Shown: positions 1 through 8,504 of the stretch, one piece after another
Layout: the number at the start of each line of letters is the position of its first letter
How positions within the stretch are numbered: position 1 is the stretch's first letter
From: IDS-8 sp035304345
GTDB lineage: Bacteria > Pseudomonadota > Gammaproteobacteria > Steroidobacterales > Woeseiaceae
Reading direction: 5' to 3'
Assembly (NCBI GenBank): GCA_035304345.1
Contig: DATGQE010000050.1
Span: 1-64,000 of the forward strand
Length of the DNA stretch: 64,000 nucleotides
The notes under the pieces: generated by a model
Database searches by the model: none
Told to the model about the DNA's origin: nothing
The model's input: only the letters and a program-made list of their open reading frames with translations
Position numbers and translations under genes: made by a program

Positions 1-1
1 C

Positions 2-1987
2 TACGCCGGCGTGCACGCCGGCCTGGCGCTCACTTTTCCCTCCAGTCCCGTTGCCGTCCTCTGGCCGCCGAACGCGGTCCTGCTCGCCGCGCTGCTGCTG
101 ACGCCGCCACGACGCTGGTGGCTGCTGATCGCGGCCGTGATTCCCGCGCACTTCGCCGCCGAGATTCCGCTCGGTGTGCCGCTCGCCATGGCGGCGCCCT
201 GGCTCGTCAGCAACGTCACCGAGGCGGTGCTGGGCGCCGCGATCATCCGGCGCTTCCTGCGCGAACCGCCGCGCTTCGATCGCCTGCACGACCTGTGGGT
301 ATTCCTCGCCGGAGCCATGGTCATCGCGCCGGTCGTGTCGTCCTTCCTGGACGCGGCGTTCGTCGCGCTGGTCGGCTGGCGCTACAGCGACTTCTGGCAG
401 GTCTGGCGTATACGCCTGTTCTCCAATGCGCTCGCGGCGCTGATCGTCGTGCCGGCAATCCTCGTCTGGGCGCGGACCCGGTTGGACTCGCTGCGCCGCG
501 CGAGTCCGGCGCGCGTGGCCGAGGCCGTCCTGCTCCTCGGGGCGCTGGTGCTGACCTCGACTGCGGTCTTCCACGGGCTCTTCTACCATGGCGAGCTCAC
601 CATGCATCCGTACCTGCCGGTCGTCGTGCTGATATGGGCCGCGGTGCGCTTCGGCGTCCACGGCGTGACGCTCGGCATGGCCGTCGTAGCGGCGTTCGCG
701 ATCACGGGAGTCGTGGAAGGACGCGGCCCGTTCGCGGCGAGCAACCCGGTCACCGCCGCATTCGGCTCGCAAACCTTCCTGATCATTGCGGGATTCTCCC
801 TGTTGCTGCTGGCGTCGTCACTTGCCGAGCTGCGGCAGGCGAGGCGGGTTGCGGCCTCAAGGGAGGAAAGCCTCAATCTCGCGCTCAACGCGGCGGCAAT
901 GGGAACCTGGGAGTGGGATTTCGCCGCCGATCTCATCACCTGGCATTCGGCGCGTACCGCGGCCGATACGAGCTCGCCTTCCTCCCGCTCGACGTCTCCG
1001 GCCGGGCTGCTGAGGCTCGCCTACGGGAGCGATCGCGAGTCCCTGCGCCGCGCGATGCAGGTGGCGCGGAACGACCGGCACGGCATCGCCGAGATCGAAT
1101 GCCGGTTCGGGAACGGCGGAGGTGGTCCCGCCTGGATCACCGCGAAGGGCTGCGTGCAGGACGGCCGGAATGGTACGCGGCGCATGATCGGCGTCTTCAT
1201 CGACAACACCGACAGGAAATCGCAGGAGACGGAGGCTCGCACGCAGCGCGAGCAGCTCGCGCACCTCGGGCGCGTGTCGACCCTGGGGGAGCTGTCGGGC
1301 GCAATTGCGCACGAGCTGAACCAGCCGCTCACGGCCATCCTCATCAATGCGCAGGCGGCGCTCCGGGAGCTCGAGCACGAGGCACCGTCCCGCCGGGAGC
1401 TCGTCGAGATGATGGATGACATCGTGTCCGAGGACAAAAGGGCGGGAGCCGTCATCCGCCGCCTGCGCACCCTGTTGCTGAGAGGATCCGTCGAGACACA
1501 GCCGGTGGACGTGAACGAGTGCATCGAGGACGTGCTCGGCCTGGAACGTACCGACCTCGTCGCCAATCACGTCGTCACGCGCCTGGAGCTCGAACCCGGG
1601 CTTCCTCGCGTCAACGGCGACCGGGTGCAGCTCCTGCAGGTGCTGCTGAACCTGGTAGTCAATGCCCGGGATGCGATGATGGAAATCGACGCCGACAGCC
1701 GCAGCCTCAGCATCGTCACCACGAGGGCCGACGGGAACATCCATATAAAGGTGTGTGACACCGGGCGCGGGGTACACGACACGGAAGCGATCTTTGCGCC
1801 CTTTTTCTCCACCAAGGATCACGGCATCGGGATGGGGCTCGCCATCTGCCGAACGATCGTTTCGGCACACGGGGGCTGGCTGTGGGCACGCAACAATCCT
1901 GACCGGGGAGCGACGTTTCACATATCGCTGCCCGCGCACGGGGTCGAGGGCGCAGCCGGCCGGCCGCGGCGCAGCTCGATGCATTGA
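2..1987 (+). CDS. MASE1-PAS sensor histidine kinase, 5' truncated by window edge
   Basis: Membrane sensor kinase that should autophosphorylate on histidine and pass the phosphate to a receiver. The frame is open to the left edge and its first visible residues are already inside a MASE1 membrane sensor domain (the PPNAVLLAALLL stretch is typical), so the start lies outside the window. The order is MASE1 helices (to about base 830), a PAS-like domain (about 870-1215), HisKA with the phospho-acceptor in AIAHELNQPLT (His codon at 1310-1312), then HATPase_c with an N box (NLVVNARDAM), a GRGVHD G1-type box and GIGMGLAI. The last part resembles FixL/NodV-type kinases. It faces two response-regulator genes on the other strand, which are likely partners. 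The signal sensed is unknown. Confidence 0.9.
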   Translation, partial: YAGVHAGLALTFPSSPVAVLWPPNAVLLAALLLTPPRRWWLLIAAVIPAHFAAEIPLGVPLAMAAPWLVSNVTEAVLGAAIIRRFLREPPRFDRLHDLWVFLAGAMVIAPVVSSFLDAAFVALVGWRYSDFWQVWRIRLFSNALAALIVVPAILVWARTRLDSLRRASPARVAEAVLLLGALVLTSTAVFHGLFYHGELTMHPYLPVVVLIWAAVRFGVHGVTLGMAVVAAFAITGVVEGRGPFAASNPVTAAFGSQTFLIIAGFSLLLLASSLAELRQARRVAASREESLNLALNAAAMGTWEWDFAADLITWHSARTAADTSSPSSRSTSPAGLLRLAYGSDRESLRRAMQVARNDRHGIAEIECRFGNGGGGPAWITAKGCVQDGRNGTRRMIGVFIDNTDRKSQETEARTQREQLAHLGRVSTLGELSGAIAHELNQPLTAILINAQAALRELEHEAPSRRELVEMMDDIVSEDKRAGAVIRRLRTLLLRGSVETQPVDVNECIEDVLGLERTDLVANHVVTRLELEPGLPRVNGDRVQLLQVLLNLVVNARDAMMEIDADSRSLSIVTTRADGNIHIKVCDTGRGVHDTEAIFAPFFSTKDHGIGMGLAICRTIVSAHGGWLWARNNPDRGATFHISLPAHGVEGAAGRPRRSSMH

Positions 1988-1998
1988 CGAGGTCGCGC

Positions 1999-2385
1999 TC
2001 AGCGCGATGCCGGATGCCGGTTGACGGCGATACGGACGGCCTCCAGCAACTCCGAGGCCTCGACCGGCTTGCAGAAGTACCACCGCGCCCCGAGCGCGAG
2101 GCAGCGCTGGTGCATGTCCGCCCGGTCGTGCGCCGTGATGACGATCACCGGCAAGTGCAGGTCGAGCTCCAGCATGCGTTGCTGGAGCTCGACGCCGGAC
2201 ATGTCCGGCATCTGCAGGTCGAGAATGACGCAGCGCGGGATTTCCGTCGGCAGGGAGTCGAGGAAACCGGCGGCGGACTCGAACGCCTCCACCCGGTAAC
2301 GCTCGCCCTGCAACAGCCGCATCAAGGCGCGCCTCACCGGCTTCTCGTCGTCGACCACCGCAATGAGCGGGGCTGGTGTTTCCAT
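1999..2385 (-). CDS. Single-domain response regulator (receiver only)
   Basis: A 128-residue CheY-like receiver with no output domain. The acidic pair VVDDE is at about 11-13, the phospho-acceptor is Asp56 in VILDLQMPD, the conserved Thr lies in VITAHD and the conserved Lys is Lys106 in CKPVE. It converges with the MASE1 kinase (11 bases between stops) and lies just downstream of the FixJ-type regulator on the same strand. A phosphate sink or relay role beside the FixJ-type protein is an inference from this arrangement. Confidence 0.88.
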   Translation of the reverse strand: METPAPLIAVVDDEKPVRRALMRLLQGERYRVEAFESAAGFLDSLPTEIPRCVILDLQMPDMSGVELQQRMLELDLHLPVIVITAHDRADMHQRCLALGARWYFCKPVEASELLEAVRIAVNRHPASR

Positions 2386-2487
2386 TTGCCGATTGGACTC
2401 GACCCGCCCGCCGCACGCTATGGGACCTTCGCATGACGTGCGCGAGTTGCGGCGGGGGAGGGACCGCCCGCCGGACCGGTCGGGTCG

Positions 2488-3294
2488 CTATGCCGTGGCG
2501 GGGGTCCGTAGAAGTTCGGCCACACGCACGAGATGCGCCACGGATCGCACCGACATCTTGCGCATCACCCGGCCGCGATGCACCTTGACCGTCTTCTCGG
2601 AGATGGACAGGTTCGCAGCGATCTGCTTGTTCAGCAGGCCGGCGACGACCTGCTCGAACACCTGGTGCTCGCGCGCGGTCAGTGATGCCGCCCTTTCGCG
2701 GAGAACGGCGAGCTGCGAGTCCGTCTCGCGGTTACGCCGGCCCGCTTCGATGGCCCGCTGCAGTGCGTCCAGCAGCTCGCCGGCGTCGAACGGCTTGGTC
2801 AGGAAGTCCACCGCGCCGCCGCGCATTGCCTGCACGGTCGTGCGGATGTCGCCGTGAGCCGTCAGGAAGATGATCGGGCACTTGAGGGCGTAGTCGCCCA
2901 GCGCCTGCTGCACGTCGAGGCCGGATGCCTCCGGCATCGCAAGGTCGAGCACCAGGCAGCTCGGCTCGAAGGAGCCTATTTCGGCGAGGAACGCGTGCGG
3001 CGAGGAGAAGGTCCTGACCTCGAAGCCGCACCGCGCCAGCAGCCGTTCCAGGCTGCGGAGGATCGACGGGTCGTCATCGACGAGGGCGATCGTGGCGCGG
3101 GTCGGGGAGGGAGGCTGGCGGCCGCTTTCGTTTCGCCCGCGCTCACGGAACCCGGCCGGCCCGCGAGCACCGCCGGATCCACCAGCCGCAAGGCGACACT
3201 CCCCGGGGAGGAGCCTCTCCCCGAGCCACCTGGCACGTGCGCTCCTCGCCTGCATCCTTCCCACCTCCTCCGCGAGCAGCAGGAGGTCGTTCAT
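2488..3294 (-). CDS. FixJ/NarL-type response regulator with LuxR HTH
   Basis: DNA-binding response regulator of 268 residues. An N-terminal extension (1-66) without a recognisable domain precedes the receiver (about 67-185; phospho-acceptor Asp117 in LVLDLAMPEASG, conserved Lys167 in LTKPFD) and a LuxR/FixJ helix-turn-helix (about 198-262, LTAREHQVFEQVVAGLLNKQ followed by ISEKTVKVHR). The start is set at the ATG beginning MNDLL, preceded by GAAGG; an in-frame ATG 30 bases earlier is possible. The domain pair is typical of FixJ/NodW proteins working with FixL-like kinases, and the MASE1 kinase nearby is the obvious candidate partner. Confidence 0.88.
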   Translation of the reverse strand: MNDLLLLAEEVGRMQARSARARWLGERLLPGECRLAAGGSGGARGPAGFRERGRNESGRQPPSPTRATIALVDDDPSILRSLERLLARCGFEVRTFSSPHAFLAEIGSFEPSCLVLDLAMPEASGLDVQQALGDYALKCPIIFLTAHGDIRTTVQAMRGGAVDFLTKPFDAGELLDALQRAIEAGRRNRETDSQLAVLRERAASLTAREHQVFEQVVAGLLNKQIAANLSISEKTVKVHRGRVMRKMSVRSVAHLVRVAELLRTPATA

Positions 3295-3495
3295 CGAGCC
3301 TTCGTCTCGACCGGAATTTACCATAATCCGGGACGACCGTCCGAGATGATGGGACCTTGGTCCAAGGCGCAGCCCGGGCGTTGATCGCCCTGTTCCGGCG
3401 CACGCTCGGGGATTCAGGCAGGCGGCAACGGCCGCCGAACGGTCACGTATCCAGCCTGAAGGTCGCGGCAGGTCTCGACCGAGACCGGGCGGACC

Positions 3496-3532
3496 GGCAG
3501 CCACACAACGCTTGCGCAGTTGTGTGGCTGCC
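3496..3532 (-). terminator. Perfect 14-bp stem hairpin after the TonB receptor
   Basis: GGCAGCCACACAAC (3496-3509) pairs perfectly with GTTGTGTGGCTGCC (3519-3532) around a 9-base loop. It lies 28 bases beyond the stop codon of the minus-strand TonB receptor. No run of U follows, so this is either a factor-assisted terminator or an mRNA 3'-end stabilising structure. Confidence 0.5.
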
Positions 3533-3560
3533 GCCGCCGTCGCCAGAAGTCAGAAACCGA

Positions 3561-6278
3561 TCAGAAGTCCACGCGAAAGCCGGCGGTGAAGTACCGGCCG
3601 ACGACGTCGTGGTAAGGGGATGCGGCCGCGATGGCCGGGTCGCGGTCGAAGAGGTTTCGTACGTTGCCGAACACGGTCACATGCTTGTCGTCGCCGACGT
3701 CGAAGTACGCGCGCAGTCCCAGGTCGACGTAAACCCGGCTGCCGATGTGCAGCCCGTCCGCCAGGTTGGGGTTTACGCTGGCCGGCGCATAACCGCCATC
3801 GCCCACGTAGCGGGTGCGAAGATCCGCGCCGATGCGGGCGCTTTCATAGGTCGCGCTCAGCATGCCGCGCCAGTTCGGTACCAGGAAAGCTGCCGCCGAG
3901 CTCAGGTAGCCGGCGCCCTCGATCGCGACTACGCCATTGTCGACGACGAGGGTGTCGACGTAGTTTGCCAGCGCCCGTAGCGACAACTGGCCCGATAGCA
4001 GGTCGGTCCGGTAGGAAGCCTCGAAATCGACGCCCTTGTTCCGGAAGTTGGCGATATTGATGAACGATGCGTTGATCTGGCTGATGGCGCCACTCCCGTC
4101 GCGCGAGATCTGGCTGCAGGCGCTCTGGATCCCCTGCAGGTAGCAGGCATTGACGATCTGCTGCGCCGACAGGGTGGTGATGACGTCCTGGATCTCGATG
4201 TCGTAGTAATCGACCGAGAGATCGAGCCCGTCGAGCGGCGAGATCACGGCGCCGATCGTCAGGGTGTCGGCAATCTCGGGCCGCAGGTCGGGATTGCCGC
4301 CCCGGTACAGGATCGTCTCGGTGATCGGATTGTCCGGCCGGCCCAGGTCGGTGACGGCGCCGAACAGGGCCGTGCGGTCGGTGAACAGCTCGGTCAGCGC
4401 GGCTGCGCGGATGTCCCGGGAGCTGGTTGCGCGCAGCTTGAAGCCCTCGGTCATCTGCCAGATTCCCCCGAGCTTCCATGATCGGATCGAGCCGCCGGTG
4501 CTGTAGTCGGAAACGCGGATGGCACCGTTGAAGTCCAGCTCGCGGACGGCGGGGAGATCGGAGAGGACGGGAACGTTCACTTCCGCAAACGCTTCCTTCA
4601 CGTTGTTGCCGGTCTTGGGGAAGTGAGTGCCGTTGATCATCCTGAACTTGCCGGCCAGCGAGTTGTCGTCGTAAGTGTTCTCGTACGATTCCTTGCGATA
4701 CTCGAGGCCCGCGGCCACGGAGACGGGCTTCCCGTGGAGCCGGAACGGCTCGCCGCTGACGCTGACGCCGGCGTTGTCGAGCCAGGTGTTGACGATGGAG
4801 TTCCAGTCGGCCGTCGCGTATTCGACCGCGGCCGGATCGGCGTTGCCTTGGCCGAACAGGTTCAGCGGACGGCAGGGCGTATCGGGATCGGTGAGGGCTA
4901 CGCGGCAGACGATCGAACCGTCCGGTGCGAGAACCGCGTCGAGCGCATTCGCGAACTCGGCGGCGAGCGTGAGATTCCGCAGGAACTGGTCCTGCTTCTG
5001 CTCACCATGCGAATAGAAGGCGTTATAGCGCCAGTCTCCGCCTCCGAGCGAGCCGTCGAAGCCGACGGAGACCTGGTAGGCCTCGCGATCGTAGTCGTAC
5101 ACGGCGAGCGCGAAGTCGCTGGAAGCGCGGCCCATCGTGAACGAGGTTTCTCCGGCCGCGGCGAGCGTGTCCCTGATCGATTGCGACAGGAACGGGTTGT
5201 CCGCGGAGAAGGTGAGCTGGCTGACGCCGAGATCGGGCCAGTACGGGCGGGCGTCGCCAACCCGGTTGAAATTCGCCTCCACCCAGAAGGTGTGATTGGC
5301 GGCCACGTCGAAGCTGGTGCGGCCGAATACGTTGACGCGCTCGAGGGGTGCCGACACCGAGCGGTACTTGTTGGTCGTGAACCCGTCGCCGCCGATCATC
5401 GCGGTGGGTGCGCCCGGGTGCTGGATGCCGTACTGGAAAGGCCGCAGAGTGCCGTCCGGGTTGAAGGTCTGTCCGGCGAGCACGCCCGTGTTGATCAGTC
5501 CGCCTTCGCTTCGGAACGACTCCCGGATACCCAGCACGGGGTAGAGCTTGCCGTCCTCGCCCGGGAAGAAGCCGGAGTCGCCGACCAGGGGCCGCGCGGA
5601 GCCGGGGCCGATGCCCTGGTCGTTGAGATAGTCCACCCCGCCGACGAAATGGCCGCTGCCGCCGGCGAAGCTCGTCCCCATGGACGCTTCGAGAAGGTAC
5701 ATGGTGCCGTCGCCGCGGCTGGAGCGACCCGCTTCCGCGCCGACGTTGAACCCTTCCATCCGGTCGTCGAGGATGATGTTGACGACGCCCGCAACCGCGC
5801 CCGAGCCATAAGCGGCAGAGGCGCCGCCGGTGACGACATCGACGCGTTTCACCAGGGTATAGGGAATGGTCTGGAGATCGTTCGAGCTGATGTGCCGGCG
5901 GTTGTTGACCAGAACCAGGGTGCGGGCGATTCCGAGGCCGCGCAGGTCCGCCGGTGCCTGGCCCGAGGTCACCGTCGTGTTGGTCGAGGCCGGGCCCTGC
6001 GTCTCCCGGAACTGCGGAAAATCGGCAAGCGCCGTCGCGATATCCGTACGGCCTGCGTGGCGCAGCTCGTCGTCGCCGACGATCGTGGTCGGGGTTGGCG
6101 CATCGAAGCCGACGGTGCTGATGCGCGAGCCGGTGACGACGATCTCCTCCGCGAAACCGGGGGGCTGCTGCGACGGGTCCTGGGCGGCCGCCGGAACCGC
6201 GACGACCGCTGTGGCAAGTGCGGCAAGACTGCAGCGTCGGGCCCGAGCCGGGCTGTTCGGATTTGAAAGTCGTGCCAT
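3561..6278 (-). CDS. TonB-dependent outer-membrane receptor
   Basis: Energy-coupled outer-membrane receptor of 905 residues. A signal peptide (basic start, then LAALATAVVAVPAAAQ) is followed by a TonB-box-like EEIVVTGSRI, a plug domain (ADLRGLGIARTLVLVNNRRH, VDVVTGGASAAYGSGAVAGVVNIIL) and a long beta-barrel ending in FRVDF, the usual terminal-aromatic insertion signal. The ATG is chosen because GGGAGGGGGA lies just upstream and the signal peptide starts there. It is divergent from an S12 hydrolase, XRE-cupin regulator and DUF1611 gene. The import substrate is not predictable from sequence; those neighbours suggest a peptide or amino-acid derivative. Confidence 0.93.
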   Translation of the reverse strand: MARLSNPNSPARARRCSLAALATAVVAVPAAAQDPSQQPPGFAEEIVVTGSRISTVGFDAPTPTTIVGDDELRHAGRTDIATALADFPQFRETQGPASTNTTVTSGQAPADLRGLGIARTLVLVNNRRHISSNDLQTIPYTLVKRVDVVTGGASAAYGSGAVAGVVNIILDDRMEGFNVGAEAGRSSRGDGTMYLLEASMGTSFAGGSGHFVGGVDYLNDQGIGPGSARPLVGDSGFFPGEDGKLYPVLGIRESFRSEGGLINTGVLAGQTFNPDGTLRPFQYGIQHPGAPTAMIGGDGFTTNKYRSVSAPLERVNVFGRTSFDVAANHTFWVEANFNRVGDARPYWPDLGVSQLTFSADNPFLSQSIRDTLAAAGETSFTMGRASSDFALAVYDYDREAYQVSVGFDGSLGGGDWRYNAFYSHGEQKQDQFLRNLTLAAEFANALDAVLAPDGSIVCRVALTDPDTPCRPLNLFGQGNADPAAVEYATADWNSIVNTWLDNAGVSVSGEPFRLHGKPVSVAAGLEYRKESYENTYDDNSLAGKFRMINGTHFPKTGNNVKEAFAEVNVPVLSDLPAVRELDFNGAIRVSDYSTGGSIRSWKLGGIWQMTEGFKLRATSSRDIRAAALTELFTDRTALFGAVTDLGRPDNPITETILYRGGNPDLRPEIADTLTIGAVISPLDGLDLSVDYYDIEIQDVITTLSAQQIVNACYLQGIQSACSQISRDGSGAISQINASFINIANFRNKGVDFEASYRTDLLSGQLSLRALANYVDTLVVDNGVVAIEGAGYLSSAAAFLVPNWRGMLSATYESARIGADLRTRYVGDGGYAPASVNPNLADGLHIGSRVYVDLGLRAYFDVGDDKHVTVFGNVRNLFDRDPAIAAASPYHDVVGRYFTAGFRVDF

Positions 6279-6302
6279 TGCGTTCCCCCTCCCGATCGAA
6301 CG

Positions 6303-6316
6303 ATCAAGCTCTTGAT
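6303..6316. promoter_or_regulatory. Perfect inverted repeat in the TonB-receptor leader
   Basis: ATCAAG-CT-CTTGAT is a perfect two-fold symmetric site 25 bases upstream of the receptor start codon, within the likely 5' leader. It could be an operator, for example for the XRE-cupin regulator at 7719. Its function is inferred from symmetry and position only. Confidence 0.3.
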
Positions 6317-6387
6317 GTGTTGGTCTCTTTCGGCCTGGTCGGCGACGAGGCCAAGCACAGGTTTTGCAACTTTTCGAGACCTGCTTC

Positions 6388-6417
6388 ATTATAGGCAAGA
6401 CATTTCCAGATTAGCAA
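6388..6417 (-). promoter_or_regulatory. Sigma-70-type promoter for the TonB receptor
   Basis: Read on the minus strand, TTGCTA (6417-6412) is separated by 18 bases from a perfect TATAAT (6393-6388). Transcription would start near 6381 and leave a leader of about 100 bases before the receptor start at 6278, containing the ATCAAG/CTTGAT palindrome. Confidence 0.6.
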
Positions 6418-6449
6418 TTCCGTGCTCATTACGGCAAAATCTCGGTCCG

Positions 6450-7694
6450 GTGTTTCCAAGTCAGCAAAAACCGGGGGCGTCCGGGGCTGAACGGGCGAGA
6501 GCGAAACGGCGGCTGCCCGGCCTCGCGTTGTTGCCGGTTGCGGCATTGGCCGTACCGCCCGGCTTCGTCAACGCGGGGCACGCCGACGCCGGGCCGGTTT
6601 CGCTTCCTCCCGCGACCATCGAGGCCATCGACCGCGTCCTCGGCGAGGTGGTCGAGTCGGGGCAGGCGGCCGGGCTGGCAGTCGGCGTTTCCGTGAACGG
6701 GTCGAGTGCCTTCGTCCGCGGCTACGGCATTGCCGATCTCGAGCACGATGTCCCCGTAACCGGCCGGACTGCCTTCAGGATCGGCTCGATCACGAAGCAG
6801 TTCACCGCCTCAGGCATTCTGCTCCTCGCGGAGGAAGGCAAGGTGTCGGTCGATGACCCCCTGTCTGAATACCTTCCCGATTTCCCGCGCGCAGGCGAGG
6901 TCACCGTCCGGCAGTTGCTCAATCATACGAGCGGTATCCGCAGTTATACTGCGGTCGGGGATTTCCGCCGCACGCTCGGTCGCCGGACGATGACGACCGA
7001 TCAGATGGTGGACTACATTGCGAACCTCGACGGGGTCTATGAATTCGATCCGGGTACCGGCTGGAGCTACAGCAACTCGGGCTACTATTTGCTGGGGGCG
7101 ATAATAGAAAGAGTGTCCGGCCAGTCTTATGCGTCTTTCATGAAGGCGCATGTCTTCGACCCGCTCGGCCTGCACGATACGGCCGTCGACGACACGGCCG
7201 AGGTCGTTCCCCATCGCGCGAATGGCTACGAGAGCGTCGAGGATGTACCGGGCAGATTCCGCAATGCCTCCTGGATCGACATGAGCGTCGTTGCCGCGGC
7301 CGGGGCGATGCGGTCGACCGCCGGGGACCTTTTGAAGTGGGAAAGAGCGCTCTTCGGCGGCGAGGTGCTGACGCCGAAAAGCCTCGCGATGATGATCGAG
7401 CCGAGCCGGCTGAAGAACGGGCAACTGTCCGGCACGGTCATGCAGCCGGGCCCGTCCTGGCAGGGCAGCTTCGAGTACGGGTTCGGGCTCGCCATCAGCA
7501 AGGACGAGGAAGGCCGCCGGATCGTCCGTCACAATGGCGCGATCAGCGGCTTCAACGCTTTCATGCGCAGCTATCCCGAGCAGCGTATCTCCGTAGTGCT
7601 GCTCGCGAACACGGGGAATGACTCAGCGCTCGTGACCGGGCCGAAGGTCGCCGAGATAATCCTGGATGGCCACGCAAGTGAAGATCTGCACTGA
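6450..7694 (+). CDS. Serine hydrolase, beta-lactamase/D-aminopeptidase family (S12)
   Basis: Penicillin-binding-protein-fold serine hydrolase. An export signal (RRLPGLALLPVAALAVPPG) is followed by the S12 motifs: SITK with the catalytic Ser about residue 113, a YSN motif in WSYSNSGYY, and HNG in the place of the KTG triad near the C-terminus. Members of this family include DD-peptidases, D-amino-acid amidases, esterases and class C beta-lactamases, and the motifs do not separate them. The start is uncertain: GTG at 6450 gives 414 residues, while an ATG at 6312 would add 46 residues of non-signal-like sequence. Divergence from a TonB receptor and linkage to a DgcN-family gene favour a D-amino-acid or peptide substrate. 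Confidence 0.85.
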   Translation: MFPSQQKPGASGAERARAKRRLPGLALLPVAALAVPPGFVNAGHADAGPVSLPPATIEAIDRVLGEVVESGQAAGLAVGVSVNGSSAFVRGYGIADLEHDVPVTGRTAFRIGSITKQFTASGILLLAEEGKVSVDDPLSEYLPDFPRAGEVTVRQLLNHTSGIRSYTAVGDFRRTLGRRTMTTDQMVDYIANLDGVYEFDPGTGWSYSNSGYYLLGAIIERVSGQSYASFMKAHVFDPLGLHDTAVDDTAEVVPHRANGYESVEDVPGRFRNASWIDMSVVAAAGAMRSTAGDLLKWERALFGGEVLTPKSLAMMIEPSRLKNGQLSGTVMQPGPSWQGSFEYGFGLAISKDEEGRRIVRHNGAISGFNAFMRSYPEQRISVVLLANTGNDSALVTGPKVAEIILDGHASEDLH

Positions 7695-7718
7695 ACCGTC
7701 ACGAGGTGCCCGGGAACG

Positions 7719-8393
7719 ATGAAGACCGATGAACCGAGGCTGGGATCGAGGGCCGGACCTCGAAGGATGGAGGTGAATCGTGGCACGCGCGCCAGCCGGT
7801 CCGCCGGCACCGCGACGACCGACCCGGGCGCCGTGCTGAAGCTGCTGCGCAAGCGCAGGGGACTGACGCTGGCCGACGTCAGCGCGCTGACGTCCCTGCC
7901 GGTGCCGACGTTGTCCAAGCTGGAGAACGGCCGCATTTCCTTCACCTACGACAAGATGCTGCAGGTCGCGAACGGATTGGAGATCAATATCGCGCAGCTT
8001 CTCAGTCCCGCGGGCGTGGACACGCCGCCGACGCGGCTCAACGCGCGCCGAAGCATCAATCGCAAGGGCGAAGGCACTTGCGTCGATTCGGGCACCTATA
8101 TGATCCGCCACCTGGCGGCCGATCTGCTCGACAAGGGCTTCGTGCCCATGGTCGGGGACATCCGCGCCCGATCGATCGAGGAGTTCGGGCCGATGATTCA
8201 GCATCCGGGCGAGGAGTTCATCTATGTGCTGGAAGGGACGCTCGAGCTTCACACCAGTATCTATGCGCCGGTGCGGCTGGAGCAGGGAGACAGCATTTTC
8301 TTCGACAGCGACATGGGCCATGCGTACATCAATGCCGGCCGTGGGCGCTGCCAGGTCCTCACCATCTGCTCGGAATCCAGGACTTCGACTTGA
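7719..8393 (+). CDS. XRE-family regulator with C-terminal cupin sensor
   Basis: Transcription factor of 224 residues. An XRE helix-turn-helix (about 38-95, LRKRRGLTLADVSALTSLPVPTLSKLENG) is joined to a cupin_2 domain (about 145-218) with HPGEEFIYVLEGTLEL and GDSIFFDSDMGHAYIN. HTH-cupin proteins commonly sense small amino-acid or polyamine-like ligands and control adjacent catabolic genes. It lies 24 bases after the S12 hydrolase and 111 bases before the DUF1611 gene on the same strand, so those genes and the divergent TonB receptor are the likely targets. Confidence 0.9.
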   Translation: MKTDEPRLGSRAGPRRMEVNRGTRASRSAGTATTDPGAVLKLLRKRRGLTLADVSALTSLPVPTLSKLENGRISFTYDKMLQVANGLEINIAQLLSPAGVDTPPTRLNARRSINRKGEGTCVDSGTYMIRHLAADLLDKGFVPMVGDIRARSIEEFGPMIQHPGEEFIYVLEGTLELHTSIYAPVRLEQGDSIFFDSDMGHAYINAGRGRCQVLTICSESRTST

Positions 8394-8504
8394 AGAAAAC
8401 GGATAGATACGACCGGGTGCGCAAAAGCCCGGTGCCGGCGGCCTCGAGCGGCGGCCGTTCCTGCGGCGAGCGCACCCGACCCATTGAAGGGAAAGGGAAG
8501 GCGC

